Under the pieces are notes generated by a model. The model worked only from the letters and a program-made list of their open reading frames with translations, ran no database searches and was not told the origin of the DNA. A stretch of DNA of 64,000 nucleotides from Roseiarcus sp963832305. GTDB lineage: Bacteria; Pseudomonadota; Alphaproteobacteria; Rhizobiales; Beijerinckiaceae. Of this stretch, positions 53,852 to 63,649 are shown in pieces (positions within the stretch are counted from its first letter, which is position 1; each line of letters opens with the position of its first letter). Made by a program: the position numbers and the translations under genes. The DNA is taken from positions 32,144-96,143 of the forward strand of contig CAWHTU010000023.1 in assembly GCA_963832305.1 (NCBI GenBank). The letters are read 5' to 3'.

Positions 53852-56020
53852 ATGACCCCATCCTCGTCCACTCGTTCGTTCACTCGCCGCACGATCCTGA
53901 AGGCGACCGCCGCCGCGGGCGGCGGCTTCGTCCTTGGTGTCTCCATCCCCCGCCTTCCCGCGGCCTTCGCAGCGGAGCCGAACGCGGATTTCGCGCCGAA
54001 CGCCTTCATTCGAATAGATCCGGACAGCAAAGTCACCTTCACGATCCCACAAGTGGAGATGGGGCAAGGCATCTATACGGCTCTCTCCATGCTCCTCGCC
54101 GAGGAGCTCGACGCGCCCTTCGACCATGTGACGGTGATCGCCGCGCCGCCCGACGACAAGCTCTACGCCAATCCGCTCCTGGGTTTTCAGGCGACTGGCG
54201 GTTCGACCTCCGTCCGCGCGTTCTGGAAGCCGATGCGAGTCGCCGGCGCGGCCGCCCGGGCCATGCTGGTGCAAGCGGCGGCGGCCAAGTGGAACGTCGA
54301 TCCGGCCTCCTGCCGGACGGAGAACGGTGAGGTCGTTCACGATGCGAGCGCTCAGAAGGCGGCTTACGGCGAACTGACGCAAGCCGCCGCCGAAGTGACT
54401 CCGCCGCAAGATCCGCCGCTGAAATCGTCGGCGAACTTCAAGCTCATCGGCAAATCGCTGAAACGGCTCGACACGCCCGACAAGGTCAATGGCAAAGCCG
54501 TCTACGGCATCGACGCCCGGCCGCCGGGCGTGAAGATCGCGACGCTCGCGAGCTGCCCGGTGTTCGGCGGCAAGGTCGCGCATGTCAACGACGAGCGGGC
54601 GAAGACCTTGCCCGGCGTCCGACAGGTCGTCGTACTCGACGATCTCGTCGCGGTCGTCGGCGATCACATGTGGGCAGCCAAGCAGGGCCTCGACGCGCTC
54701 GATATCACGTGGGACGAAGGACCGCACGCCGAACTGTCAACGGCTGATGTGCTGAACGGCCTTGTCGCCGCAAGCGAGAAGGCGGGCGCGGTCGCGAAAT
54801 CGACCGGCGACGTCGCCAAGGCTCTGGGCGAGGGAACGAAGCTCGAGGCGACCTACCATGTTCCATTCCTCGCGCACGCGTCGATGGAGCCGGTGAACTG
54901 CACCGTGCACGTTCGTCCCGACGGGTGCGAAATCTGGGTCGGAAATCAGGTCCTTTCCCGCGCGCAAGGAATCGCGGCGCAGGTGACCGGGCTGCCGCTT
55001 GAGAAGGTCATCGTCCACAATCACCTGATCGGCGGCGGTTTCGGCCGGCGGCTCGAAGTGGACTATATCGGCAAGGCCGTGCGCATCGCGCAGAAGGTGG
55101 ACGGGCCCGTCAAGGTCATCTGGACGCGCGAAGAGGACATCCAGCAGGCGCTCTACCGGCCGTTCTATTTCGACCGCTTCGCAGCGAGCTTGTCGAACGG
55201 CAAGATCACGGCCTGGAGCCACAGGATCGCCGGCTCCTCCATTATGGCGCGCTGGCTGCCGCCGGCATTCAAGGATGGCGTCGACATTGACGCGATCGAC
55301 GGCGCGATCGATGTTCCCTACGACACGCCGAACCTTCAGGTCGAATATGTGCGCGCCGAGCCGCCGGGCGTGCCGACCTGCTTTTGGCGAAGCGTGGGCC
55401 CGGGCCACAATATCTTCGTCGTCGAGAGTTTCGTCGACGAGCTGGCCCATGCCGCGGGACAGGATCCGGTCGCCTTTCGGCGGACGCATCTCTCGAAGGA
55501 GCCGCGGCTGCTCGCCTGCCTCGACCTCGCGGCGGAAAAGGCGGGTTGGGGAGGCCCGCTTCCGGCGCGGGTCGGGCGCGGGGTCGCCTGCCAGAGCGTG
55601 TTCGGCTCGTATGTCGCCGCGGTCGTGGAAGCGGAGGTCGACGCCAACGGGGAGATCGCGATCCGCCGGGTGGCGGCGGCGGTCGATTGCGGCACGGTTG
55701 TCAATCCCGACGGCGTCGAGGCGCAGATCCAGGGCGGCCTCATCTTCGGGCTCACCGCTGCTCTCTATAACGAGATCACGATCGCGAAGGGCCGCGTGCA
55801 GCAGAGCAACTTCAACAACTACCGGATGATGCGGATCAACGAAGCGCCCGCGATCGAGGTCCATCTGCTGCGGAACGGCGAGGCGCCGGGCGGCATCGGC
55901 GAGCCGGGGACTTCGATCGCTGGCCCCGCGCTCGCCAACGCGCTGTTCGCGGCGACTGGCGTGCGGTTGCGTAGTCTGCCCGTCGACCGCAAGCAGCTCA
56001 CGCCGAGGAAAGCCGCGTGA
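53852..56020 (+). CDS. Molybdenum hydroxylase large subunit (IorB-like, xanthine dehydrogenase family), Tat-exported
   Basis: A 722-residue molybdopterin-cytosine-dinucleotide subunit. The N-terminus has a twin-arginine signal (SFTRRTILKATAAAGGGFVL) with cleavage near AFA, so it acts in the periplasm. The family motifs are QVEMGQGIYTALSMLLAEEL, GGGFGRRLEVDY and the C-terminal GIGEPGTSIAGPALANALFA, with the active-site Glu in GEPG. The substrate, an aldehyde or N-heterocycle, cannot be assigned. ATG 53852 is chosen for the Tat signal. Its stop overlaps the cytochrome GTG. Confidence 0.93.
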   Translation: MTPSSSTRSFTRRTILKATAAAGGGFVLGVSIPRLPAAFAAEPNADFAPNAFIRIDPDSKVTFTIPQVEMGQGIYTALSMLLAEELDAPFDHVTVIAAPPDDKLYANPLLGFQATGGSTSVRAFWKPMRVAGAAARAMLVQAAAAKWNVDPASCRTENGEVVHDASAQKAAYGELTQAAAEVTPPQDPPLKSSANFKLIGKSLKRLDTPDKVNGKAVYGIDARPPGVKIATLASCPVFGGKVAHVNDERAKTLPGVRQVVVLDDLVAVVGDHMWAAKQGLDALDITWDEGPHAELSTADVLNGLVAASEKAGAVAKSTGDVAKALGEGTKLEATYHVPFLAHASMEPVNCTVHVRPDGCEIWVGNQVLSRAQGIAAQVTGLPLEKVIVHNHLIGGGFGRRLEVDYIGKAVRIAQKVDGPVKVIWTREEDIQQALYRPFYFDRFAASLSNGKITAWSHRIAGSSIMARWLPPAFKDGVDIDAIDGAIDVPYDTPNLQVEYVRAEPPGVPTCFWRSVGPGHNIFVVESFVDELAHAAGQDPVAFRRTHLSKEPRLLACLDLAAEKAGWGGPLPARVGRGVACQSVFGSYVAAVVEAEVDANGEIAIRRVAAAVDCGTVVNPDGVEAQIQGGLIFGLTAALYNEITIAKGRVQQSNFNNYRMMRINEAPAIEVHLLRNGEAPGGIGEPGTSIAGPALANALFAATGVRLRSLPVDRKQLTPRKAA

Positions 56021-57357
56021 GAACCGTTTGGCGCATCCTGCTCGCCGCGGCCGCGCTTGTGGCCGTCGCGGTCCTCGGATTCGTCGCCTGGAACGTATTT
56101 GGCCCCGGGCCCACCGATTTCGCGGGCCGCGACCGGGTCGCACTCGCTGACTACAAGCAGGCCGATCCCACCGGCGTTCCCGCGAGCCTCAAGGATACGA
56201 ACCTCATCGAACGTGGGCGTTATCTCATCCGCGCAGCCGACTGCGAGGCCTGCCACACGGCGATTGGAGGGCGACCTTTCGCCGGTGGCCGGGCGTTCGT
56301 CCTGCCCTTCGGCGCGATCTATTCGACCAACATCACGCCCGACAAGGAGACTGGCATCGGCCAGTACAGCGACGCGGAGTTTCTCGCAGCGGTCCATCGC
56401 GGCGTCCGCCGCGACGGCGCGCGCCTCTACCCGGCGATGCCGTTTGCAAGCTACACCTACCTGACGGACGCCGACGCGCTCGCCATCAAGGCCTATCTGT
56501 TCAGCCTCGAGCCAATCCACGCGCCCGCCATTGCCAACACCTTCGCCTTTCCGTTCGACCAGCGCTGGGCGATGGGGATATGGGCGCTCATGTTCAACGC
56601 CGACCGGCGGTTCGAGCCGCACGCCGACCGGAGCGCCGAGTGGAACCGAGGCGCCTATCTCGTCGAGGCGCTCGCCCATTGCGGCGAATGCCACACGCCT
56701 CGCAATCTTTTTCAGGCGCTCGACCAGCGCCGCAAATTCGCCGGAGCGGTCACGGGCGGCTGGCGCGCCTACAACATCACCAGCGATTCCACGAGCGGGG
56801 TCGGCGACTGGACCGCTGAGGCGCTGGCCCACTATCTCGCGACGGGACACGCCGAGGGGCGCGGCACAGCCGCGGGGCCGATGGGGGAGGCCGTCGACCT
56901 TAGTCTCGTGCATCTGACGGCCGAAGACATCGCCGCCATGGTCGTCTATCTGCGCACCGTGCCGCCAATCGCCAATCCCGACCTGCCGGCGCCTCGGCCG
57001 CCCAACGCGATCGCGGCGCTCGCGCCCGGAGCGAGCGGTCATCCTCTCGGTGAACAGATCTACGCGGAAGCCTGCGCGAGCTGTCACGGATGGACCGGCG
57101 AGAGCCCGATCTCCGGGCTTGCGTCGATCGCGGGCGCGCGCTCGGTCAACGATCCCTCCGGCGTCAATGTCGCGCAAGTCATCCTGTTCGGGGGCGGCCG
57201 CCGGCCGGGCGAAGCGGGGATGGCGATGCCGGCCTTCGGGGACGCCTATTCTGACGCCGAGATCGCCGCCGCCGCCAACTATGTGACCGCGCGGTTCGGC
57301 GCCGAGAGCTCGCGCCTGACGGCGGAGAACGTCGCCGCGCTTCGGCTTACCCGCTGA
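56017..57357 (+). CDS. Membrane-anchored tri-heme c-type cytochrome
   Basis: A 446-residue protein with an N-terminal membrane anchor (ILLAAAALVAVAVLGFVAW) and three heme c sites: CEACH near residue 78, CGECH near 223 and CASCH near 353. It resembles the cytochrome subunit of alcohol or aldehyde dehydrogenases. The GTG start overlaps the molybdenum subunit stop, so it is the likely electron acceptor that passes electrons to the respiratory chain. Confidence 0.94.
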   Translation: MRTVWRILLAAAALVAVAVLGFVAWNVFGPGPTDFAGRDRVALADYKQADPTGVPASLKDTNLIERGRYLIRAADCEACHTAIGGRPFAGGRAFVLPFGAIYSTNITPDKETGIGQYSDAEFLAAVHRGVRRDGARLYPAMPFASYTYLTDADALAIKAYLFSLEPIHAPAIANTFAFPFDQRWAMGIWALMFNADRRFEPHADRSAEWNRGAYLVEALAHCGECHTPRNLFQALDQRRKFAGAVTGGWRAYNITSDSTSGVGDWTAEALAHYLATGHAEGRGTAAGPMGEAVDLSLVHLTAEDIAAMVVYLRTVPPIANPDLPAPRPPNAIAALAPGASGHPLGEQIYAEACASCHGWTGESPISGLASIAGARSVNDPSGVNVAQVILFGGGRRPGEAGMAMPAFGDAYSDAEIAAAANYVTARFGAESSRLTAENVAALRLTR

Positions 57358-57765
57358 CGGGATTTTGAGCCGTCGCCTTCCCGGTTCCGACGCAAGGGGA
57401 GGAGGCCGGCAAACATTTGCTTCTGGAAAACCAAAAGACGTGCTACGGTAGCGGTCATCGGGGCGGATCGATCGCCCGGTTCCGTCCGCCCGAAAGGAGA
57501 GGAGCGAAGAGAAGATTTTGGACCGCTGGTCGGCGCAAGCCGCTGAAAACGCTCAAAACCGCCAAGGCGATCAAAGGAAATCAAAGACTATTCCTTTGCT
57601 GGATTTGGCCCGATATCGGCTCGGCTTTGCTGGATTTGGCTAAATTTGGATCGGCTTGGCCAAGCCACACCCGAAGGCGTCAGAATAGCGACTCCGTTCC
57701 CGCTTGAATCCGGCCGCACGATCGTGACAGGTTGCGGCCCCAAAGCGCTTGCAAAGGGAGGCGGC
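57358..57765. other. Intergenic region upstream of deoC with a 16-base direct repeat
   Basis: This 408-base gap contains CTTTGCTGGATTTGGC twice, at 57594-57609 and 57625-57640 (31 bases apart), followed by a partial match (AAATTTGGATCGGCTTGG). The region is more AT-rich than its neighbours. It could be a regulator site or a decayed repeat. AAGGGAGG lies six bases before deoC. Confidence 0.5.
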
Positions 57766-58755
57766 ATGGACGAGGCGATCGCCAACCCGGCTTTGGCCGG
57801 GCATAACCGCCCGCGCAATCCGGGCGTGCCGCTCGCGCCCGACTGGTTCGAGAGCCAAGGCGTCAACACGAGCGCAGTCGAGCGCCGCGCCGCGACGCTC
57901 ACCACCCGCCGCTCGGTCAAGAAGGAATACCAGGCCGCCTGGCTTGTGAAGGCGATGACCTGCATCGATCTCACGACGCTCTCCGGCGACGACACCCCCG
58001 AGCGCGTGCGCCGGCTCTGCGCCAAGGCGCGCCGCCCGTTGAGCGACGAGCTTCTCGCCGCGCTCGGCCTTGCCGACCTCGGGCTGACGGTCGCCGCGGT
58101 CTGCGTCTACCCGACCATGGTCGCCCCCGCGGTCAAGGCGCTGGAAGGCTCGGGGGTTCCGGTCGCCTCCGTCGCCACCGGCTTCCCGGCCGGACTCACG
58201 CCCTTGAAGCAGCGGCTTGACGAAATCCGCTATGCGGTTGCCGAGGGCGCGGGCGAGATCGACATCGTCATCACCCGCGCCCACGTCCTCGGCCGCGACT
58301 GGAACGCCCTCTACGACGAGGTCGCGGCGATGCGCGAAGCCTGTGGGCGCGCGCATTTGAAGGCGATCCTCGGCACGGGAGATTTGAAGACGCTGCGCAA
58401 CGTTTATGCCGCGAGCATGGTCGCGATGCAGGCGGGGGCCGACTTCATCAAGACTTCGACCGGCAAGGAAGACGTCAACGCTACGCTTCCGGTGAGCCTG
58501 GTGATGGTGCGGGGGCTGCGTGACTATCGCGAACGCGCCGGCGTCGACATCGGCTTCAAGCCGGCCGGCGGCCTGCGCACCGCCAAGGACGCGCTGGCCT
58601 GGCTCATCCTGATGAAGGAAGAGCTCGGTCTACCCTGGATGCAGCCCGACCTCTTCCGCATCGGCGCGAGCGGGCTCTTGACCGACATCGAGCGGCAGCT
58701 CGACCACTATGCGACCGGACGTTATTCCGCCGCCCATCGCCATCCGATGGCCTGA
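57766..58755 (+). CDS. deoC: Deoxyribose-phosphate aldolase
   Basis: A 329-residue class I aldolase that splits deoxyribose 5-phosphate to glyceraldehyde 3-phosphate and acetaldehyde. The Schiff-base Lys is in ADFIKTSTGK and the second active Lys in IGFKPAGGLRTAKDA. CVYPTMV and GEIDIVITRAHVLGRDW are also typical. The N-terminus is longer than in the E. coli enzyme. The start with AAGGGAGG is preferred over in-frame 57646. The aldehyde dehydrogenase gene that follows could oxidise its acetaldehyde. Confidence 0.95.
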   Translation: MDEAIANPALAGHNRPRNPGVPLAPDWFESQGVNTSAVERRAATLTTRRSVKKEYQAAWLVKAMTCIDLTTLSGDDTPERVRRLCAKARRPLSDELLAALGLADLGLTVAAVCVYPTMVAPAVKALEGSGVPVASVATGFPAGLTPLKQRLDEIRYAVAEGAGEIDIVITRAHVLGRDWNALYDEVAAMREACGRAHLKAILGTGDLKTLRNVYAASMVAMQAGADFIKTSTGKEDVNATLPVSLVMVRGLRDYRERAGVDIGFKPAGGLRTAKDALAWLILMKEELGLPWMQPDLFRIGASGLLTDIERQLDHYATGRYSAAHRHPMA

Positions 58756-58764
58756 GGGGAAAAG

Positions 58765-61143
58765 ATGGGCGCCATCAAGGACATCCTGCGCACCATGGAC
58801 TATGGCCCGTCGCCCGAGGGCAGCGAGCACGTCCGGGCGTGGCTCGAACAGCACGCGGGCGGCTTCGGGCACTTCATCAACGGCGCCTTCGGCAAGCCCC
58901 ACGACCTGTTCGACGTGTTCAATCCGGCGACCGGCGAGCTGATCGCGCGCGCGACCCAGGGCTCGCCAGCGGACGTCGACGCCGCGGTCGCGGCGGCGCG
59001 GAAGGCTCAAGCAAAATGGGCGGCGCTCACCGGTTTTGAGCGGTCGAAGCACCTCTACGCGCTCGCGCGCCACGTGCAGAAGCGCGAGCGCTTCCTCTCG
59101 GTCCTGGAAACGATCGACAACGGCAAGCCGATCCGCGAGTCGCGCGACATCGACGTTCCGCTGGTCGCCCGCCATTTCTATCATCACGCGGGCTGGGCGT
59201 CGCTGATCGAGGGCGAGTTTCCGCGAACGAAGCCCGTCGGCGTCTGCGGCCAGATCATCCCGTGGAACTTCCCGCTGCTGATGCTCGCCTGGAAGATCGC
59301 CCCGGCGCTTGCGGCGGGAAACACCATCGTCTTGAAGCCGGCGGAATATACGCCTTTGACCGCGCTCGCGTTCGCGGCGATCTGTATCGAGGCGGGACTG
59401 CCTCAAGGGGTCGTCAATATCGTCACCGGCGATGGCTTAACCGGCGCGGCGCTCGTCGCCCATCCGGGCGTGGACAAGATCGCCTTCACCGGCTCGACCG
59501 AGGTCGGCCGCTTAATTCGCAAGGCGACCGCTGGCACGGGCAAGAAGCTGTCGCTCGAGCTCGGGGGAAAATCGCCGTTCGTCGTGTTCGAGGACGCCGA
59601 CCTCGACAGTGCGGTTGAAGGCGCAGTCGATGCGATCTGGTTCAACCAGGGACAGGTCTGCTGCGCTGGCTCGCGGCTCCTGGTCGCCGAGAGCGTCGCC
59701 GAGGCCTTGTACGCCAAGCTGCGCGCGCGGATGGCGAACCTGAGGGTCGGCGATCCGCTCGACAAGTCGACCGACGTCGGCGCGATTGTCGCGCCGGTTC
59801 AGCTCGAACGCATCAAGCGGCTCATGCGCGAGGGCGAAAAGGAGGGGCTCGAGATCTTTCGCGCCGACGATTCGCTGCCCGCTCGCGGCTGCTTCTACCC
59901 GCCGACGCTGGTCACCGGCGTTGAGCCCGCGTCGGTCCTCGCGCGCGAGGAAATCTTCGGCCCGGTGCTGGTCGCCACGACCTTCCGCACGTCGGACGAA
60001 GCGGTCGCGCTCGCCAACAACACCCGCTATGGCCTCGCCGCTTCCGTCTGGACCGAGAACATCAATCGCGCGCTTGAGGTCGCCGCGCGCATCAAGGCCG
60101 GCGTCGTCTGGATCAATTCGACCAACATGTTCGACGCCGCCGCGGGCTTCGGCGGCTATCGCGAAAGCGGCTTCGGCCGCGAGGGCGGGCGCGAGGGCCT
60201 CTCCGAGTATCGCATCGCCGACGAGCCGAAGTCGGGGCTGAGGTCGGCCAAGCCGCCGCGCCTCGACGCCGCGCCCGGGGTCGTCCCTGCCGCGGCGATC
60301 GGCGGGACGGAAATCGACCGGACCGCCAAGCTTTACATCGGCGGCAAGCAGGCGCGCCCCGACTCCGGTTATAGCTACGCGGTTCTCGACCCTGCCGGCC
60401 GCGAGGTTGGGCTTGCGGGCTTAGGCAACCGCAAGGACATTCGCAACGCCGTCGAGGCGGCGGCCAAGGCTCAATCCTGGGGCGCGGCGACGGCGCACAA
60501 TCGCTCCCAGGTTCTCTACTACGTTGCCGAGAATTTGAGCGCCCGCGCGGGCGAGTTCGCGCGCCGGCTGAGAGCGATGACCGGCGCCTCCGCCCGCGCG
60601 GCGGAGGCCGAGGTCGAGGCTTCGATCCGCCGCGCCTTTGTCTATGCAGGCTATGCCGACAAGTTCGACGGCGCGGTTCACGCGACGCGGTCGCGGTTCG
60701 TCACGCTGGCGATGAACGAGCCGTGGGGCGTCTTGGGAATCGTCTGCCCGGACGAGGCTCCATTGCTCGCGTTGGTTTCGCTCGTCATGCCGGCGATCGC
60801 GATGGGCAATTGCGTGATCGCGGTTCCCTCGGCCAGCCACCCGTTGAGCGCGACCGACTTCTACTCGATCCTCGACACGTCGGACGTTCCGGCCGGCGTT
60901 GTCAACATCGTCACCGGCGAAGCGAACGCGCTCGCAAAGACGCTTGCCGAGCACGACGGCGTTGATGCGCTCTGGTATGTCGGCGAAGCGAAGGGCGCTG
61001 CTGAGGTCGAAGCGCTGTCTGCCGGAAATCTCAAGGCGACCTGGGTTTCTGCATCGGCCATCGACTGGCCGCAGGCCGAGGGCCGCGAGTTCCTCCGCCG
61101 GGCGACCCAGGTCAAGAACATCTGGACCCCTTACGGGGAATAG
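58765..61143 (+). CDS. Aldehyde dehydrogenase with two ALDH domains
   Basis: A 792-residue protein. The N-terminal domain (about 1-490) is a complete ALDH: IIPWNFPLLMLAWKIAPALA, FTGSTEVGRLI, catalytic base E265 in LELGGKSPF and nucleophile C299 in QGQVCCAGSR. The C-terminal domain (about 510-792) is ALDH-like (TAKLYIGGKQARPDSGYSY, EPWGVLGIVCPDEAPLLALV, VPAGVVNIVTGEANAL) but has no Cys motif, so it is probably structural. It is nine bases after deoC and probably removes the acetaldehyde formed by DeoC. Confidence 0.92.
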   Translation: MGAIKDILRTMDYGPSPEGSEHVRAWLEQHAGGFGHFINGAFGKPHDLFDVFNPATGELIARATQGSPADVDAAVAAARKAQAKWAALTGFERSKHLYALARHVQKRERFLSVLETIDNGKPIRESRDIDVPLVARHFYHHAGWASLIEGEFPRTKPVGVCGQIIPWNFPLLMLAWKIAPALAAGNTIVLKPAEYTPLTALAFAAICIEAGLPQGVVNIVTGDGLTGAALVAHPGVDKIAFTGSTEVGRLIRKATAGTGKKLSLELGGKSPFVVFEDADLDSAVEGAVDAIWFNQGQVCCAGSRLLVAESVAEALYAKLRARMANLRVGDPLDKSTDVGAIVAPVQLERIKRLMREGEKEGLEIFRADDSLPARGCFYPPTLVTGVEPASVLAREEIFGPVLVATTFRTSDEAVALANNTRYGLAASVWTENINRALEVAARIKAGVVWINSTNMFDAAAGFGGYRESGFGREGGREGLSEYRIADEPKSGLRSAKPPRLDAAPGVVPAAAIGGTEIDRTAKLYIGGKQARPDSGYSYAVLDPAGREVGLAGLGNRKDIRNAVEAAAKAQSWGAATAHNRSQVLYYVAENLSARAGEFARRLRAMTGASARAAEAEVEASIRRAFVYAGYADKFDGAVHATRSRFVTLAMNEPWGVLGIVCPDEAPLLALVSLVMPAIAMGNCVIAVPSASHPLSATDFYSILDTSDVPAGVVNIVTGEANALAKTLAEHDGVDALWYVGEAKGAAEVEALSAGNLKATWVSASAIDWPQAEGREFLRRATQVKNIWTPYGE

Positions 61144-61149
61144 GGAGTT

Positions 61150-62142
61150 TCACCAGACCTTCGTCACCGTGTAGCCGGCGGCGCGGAACCGTTCGATGAG
61201 GCCGTCCTTGCCGGTCAGATGCAGCGCGCCAACGGCGATGAACGCGCCGCCGGAGGCGAGAAGCGGCGCGGCGCGCTCGGCCATGACGGCGTTGCGGTCG
61301 ACGAGCAGGACGCGCGTGAACTCGTCCTGCGCCGCACGCTCGGCATTGCTCAATCCGCCAGCGGCATCCGAAATGGGCAGGATTTCCGCTGGCCGGCTCT
61401 CCCGGTAGAGCCGCAGCATCGTTGCATACAGGTCGCCGTTCAAGTCCGGCTCCCGGGCGGCGAGCGCGAGCAGGGTCGCAGCGACTTCGGGGCGCATCGT
61501 CTCGATGGCGTCGAGCTGCCCCTGTGGCGTTTCGAGCGCGACGACCTTCACCCCCAAGTCTTTAGCCGTCTGGGCGAGGAACTGATCGACTTCGGGCAGG
61601 TTGAGCGCTTCGCGCTTCGCTTCACATGCCGGTAGCGCGGTCAGGATGGCGAGAAACCAGGGCTTCAAGTGGTGCGCGAATTCAACCGGATAGCCTTGGC
61701 CGGCAAGAAGCTTCTCGACGCGTTCGCGATCGTCCTGCGTTATGACGCCCTCGAACGTATCGTGGTCGCGATCGAGAGCCTGGGCCAGCATCGCCGCCGT
61801 AAGGTTGGCCTTTTCGACGGAGTCGATGGGCCCGCCGAGCTCGGTCGCGACAACCTTGGCGCCCTCGATCAGCTGAGCCGCGCGCCCGGCGACTTCGAGC
61901 GCGGAATTGTCGGTCGAATGGATCGTGCCGAAAAGGTAGGACGGCGCCAGGGTTGGCTTCTCGATCCGCCACATGAGGCCATCGGCGTTGACGAGATCGT
62001 CAGCGCGCGCCGCCTCGGCCGCCGCGAGCCCTTCGACATGCGCAAGGTCCGCGCCGCGGCACGGCTCGGGCGTCCTGGCTTGCGCGAGCGTGACCGTCAA
62101 AAGGCTGAGAAGCCATGCGCAGGCGCTGGGCGCTCGCCGCAT
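61150..62142 (-). CDS. TraB/GumN-family protein
   Basis: A 330-residue protein with a signal peptide (SACAWLLSLLTVTLAQA). The Tiki/TraB-type fold is indicated by LMWRIEKPTLAPSYLFGTIH with the GTIHxTD motif, TELGGPID, and the C-terminal AFIAVGALHLTGKDGLIERF containing the G-A-x-H-L motif. Relatives are proposed metalloproteases. The longer frame to 62388 lies inside coaA and is rejected. It follows coaA by five bases. Confidence 0.9.
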   Translation of the reverse strand: MRRAPSACAWLLSLLTVTLAQARTPEPCRGADLAHVEGLAAAEAARADDLVNADGLMWRIEKPTLAPSYLFGTIHSTDNSALEVAGRAAQLIEGAKVVATELGGPIDSVEKANLTAAMLAQALDRDHDTFEGVITQDDRERVEKLLAGQGYPVEFAHHLKPWFLAILTALPACEAKREALNLPEVDQFLAQTAKDLGVKVVALETPQGQLDAIETMRPEVAATLLALAAREPDLNGDLYATMLRLYRESRPAEILPISDAAGGLSNAERAAQDEFTRVLLVDRNAVMAERAAPLLASGGAFIAVGALHLTGKDGLIERFRAAGYTVTKVW

Positions 62143-62147
62143 CGCGC

Positions 62148-63104
62148 TCACAGCTTCCTTAACGCCACTTCTTCGATCCGGTGGCTTGCGCCCTTTGTCA
62201 AAAGAAGGTCGGCGCGCGGCCGGGTCGGCAGGATGTTCTCGTGCAGGTTGACGAGATTGATCCGCCGCCAGATCGATCGCGCCGTCGCCTCGGCCTCCGC
62301 GTCGTCCAAGTCCGCATATTGACGGAAATAACTGCGCGGATCTCGGAACGCCGTCGTCCGCAGGCCCATGAACCGCTCGATGTACCATTGCTCCAGCAAC
62401 GCCTCGTCCGCGTCCAGGAAGATGGCGAAGTCGAAAAAATCAGAGACGAACGGAATCTCTTTGCCGTCTCTGGGCAGCCGGTTGGGCAACAGGACGTTGA
62501 TCCCCTCGAAGATGAGAATGTCCGGCCGGTCAACGACAACCGATTCTCCCTTCACGATGTCGTAGGTGATGTGAGAATAGACCGGAGCGGCGACGTTGTG
62601 TTGCCCGGCCTTGACCGCGGAAAGAAAGCCGAGCACCGCCGTCCCGTCGTAACTCTCGGGAAACCCCTTGCGATCCATGATGCCCTGCCGGATCAGCTCG
62701 GCGTTCGGGCGCAGGAAGCCATCGGTGGTGACGAGCTGCACCTTGGGCGTATTCGGCCAGCGGGTCAGCAGCGCCTGCAAGACGCGCGCGGTCGTCGACT
62801 TGCCGGCCGCGACCGACCCGGCGATCCCGATGATGTAAGGCACTTTCCCGTCGGTTGCGCCGAGGAAACGCTGCGTCGCCTTGAACAGCCCCTGCGTCGC
62901 CGCGACATAGAGCGCGAGCAGGCGCGACAGCGGCAGATAGATGGCGACGACCTCGTCGAGCGAGATCGGATCGTGCGTCGACTGCAACTTTCTGAGGTCG
63001 TCGATCGTGAGGGTCAGCTGGGTGTCGGCGCGCAGCTGCGCCCATTCGTCGCGGGTGAAGCGGCGGAATGGGGACTCGAGCGATTGAGCCGCGACGCGAT
63101 TCAT
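62148..63104 (-). CDS. coaA: Type I pantothenate kinase
   Basis: A 318-residue kinase for the first step of CoA synthesis. It has P-loop GSVAAGKSTTARVLQ, then VTTDGFLRPNAELI, KGFPESYD and IYSH-like VYSHITYDI. Length is normal. It follows hisE by 53 bases, a pairing common in Alphaproteobacteria. The in-frame extension to 63371 overlaps hisE and is rejected. Confidence 0.96.
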   Translation of the reverse strand: MNRVAAQSLESPFRRFTRDEWAQLRADTQLTLTIDDLRKLQSTHDPISLDEVVAIYLPLSRLLALYVAATQGLFKATQRFLGATDGKVPYIIGIAGSVAAGKSTTARVLQALLTRWPNTPKVQLVTTDGFLRPNAELIRQGIMDRKGFPESYDGTAVLGFLSAVKAGQHNVAAPVYSHITYDIVKGESVVVDRPDILIFEGINVLLPNRLPRDGKEIPFVSDFFDFAIFLDADEALLEQWYIERFMGLRTTAFRDPRSYFRQYADLDDAEAEATARSIWRRINLVNLHENILPTRPRADLLLTKGASHRIEEVALRKL

Positions 63105-63157
63105 CAGAACTCTCTCACTTGGGCCGGTCGGTCCGACTGGGTCCTTCCAATACGTGC

Positions 63158-63472
63158 TCAAGTTGCGCGAGACGCCTTTTCGTCGTGGCCGCTGCGTGAT
63201 GAACGTCTCTCCAATTCGGTCAGGACCGACGACAGCGCCACCCCGCGCGCCCGGAGCACGACCAGGAGGTGATAGAGGACATCCGCCGCCTCCGCGCGAA
63301 CGGCGTTCTCGTCGAGGGCCGCCGCGGCGATCGCCAATTCGATCGCTTCTTCGCCGAATTTGCGCGCGCAATGGGCTGGGCCCTTGTCGAGCAGGCTGCG
63401 GGTGTAGGACGTTTCTGCGCTCGCGCCTGCGCGCTGGTCGATCGTTCGGGCGAGTTCGTCCAGGGTGAACAT
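63158..63472 (-). CDS. hisE: Phosphoribosyl-ATP pyrophosphohydrolase
   Basis: A 104-residue enzyme for the second step of histidine synthesis: SYTRSLLDKGPAHCARKFGE, EAIELAIAAAALDENAVRAE and AADVLYHLLVVLRARGVALS, the all-alpha NTP pyrophosphatase fold with Glu/Asp metal ligands. ATG 63472 matches the family N-terminus (FTLDELARTI). The frame is open to ATG 63571. hisF, its usual upstream neighbour, is absent. Confidence 0.93.
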   Translation of the reverse strand: MFTLDELARTIDQRAGASAETSYTRSLLDKGPAHCARKFGEEAIELAIAAAALDENAVRAEAADVLYHLLVVLRARGVALSSVLTELERRSSRSGHDEKASRAT

Positions 63473-63649
63473 CGCGTCGTACCCGTCCTTTTCTCGAATC
63501 GCGCCTTTATCTCCCGTCGCCCGGGCGGCTGCAACCAGGCGATCGACCCAACGGGCGACAACTTGCCGCACGCCTCGCGGCCATTTGCGGCTCGAATTGG
63601 ACCCAAGCCATGTTGGCGGGGGCGCGGACGGGCGCTAGTTTTGGAGATC

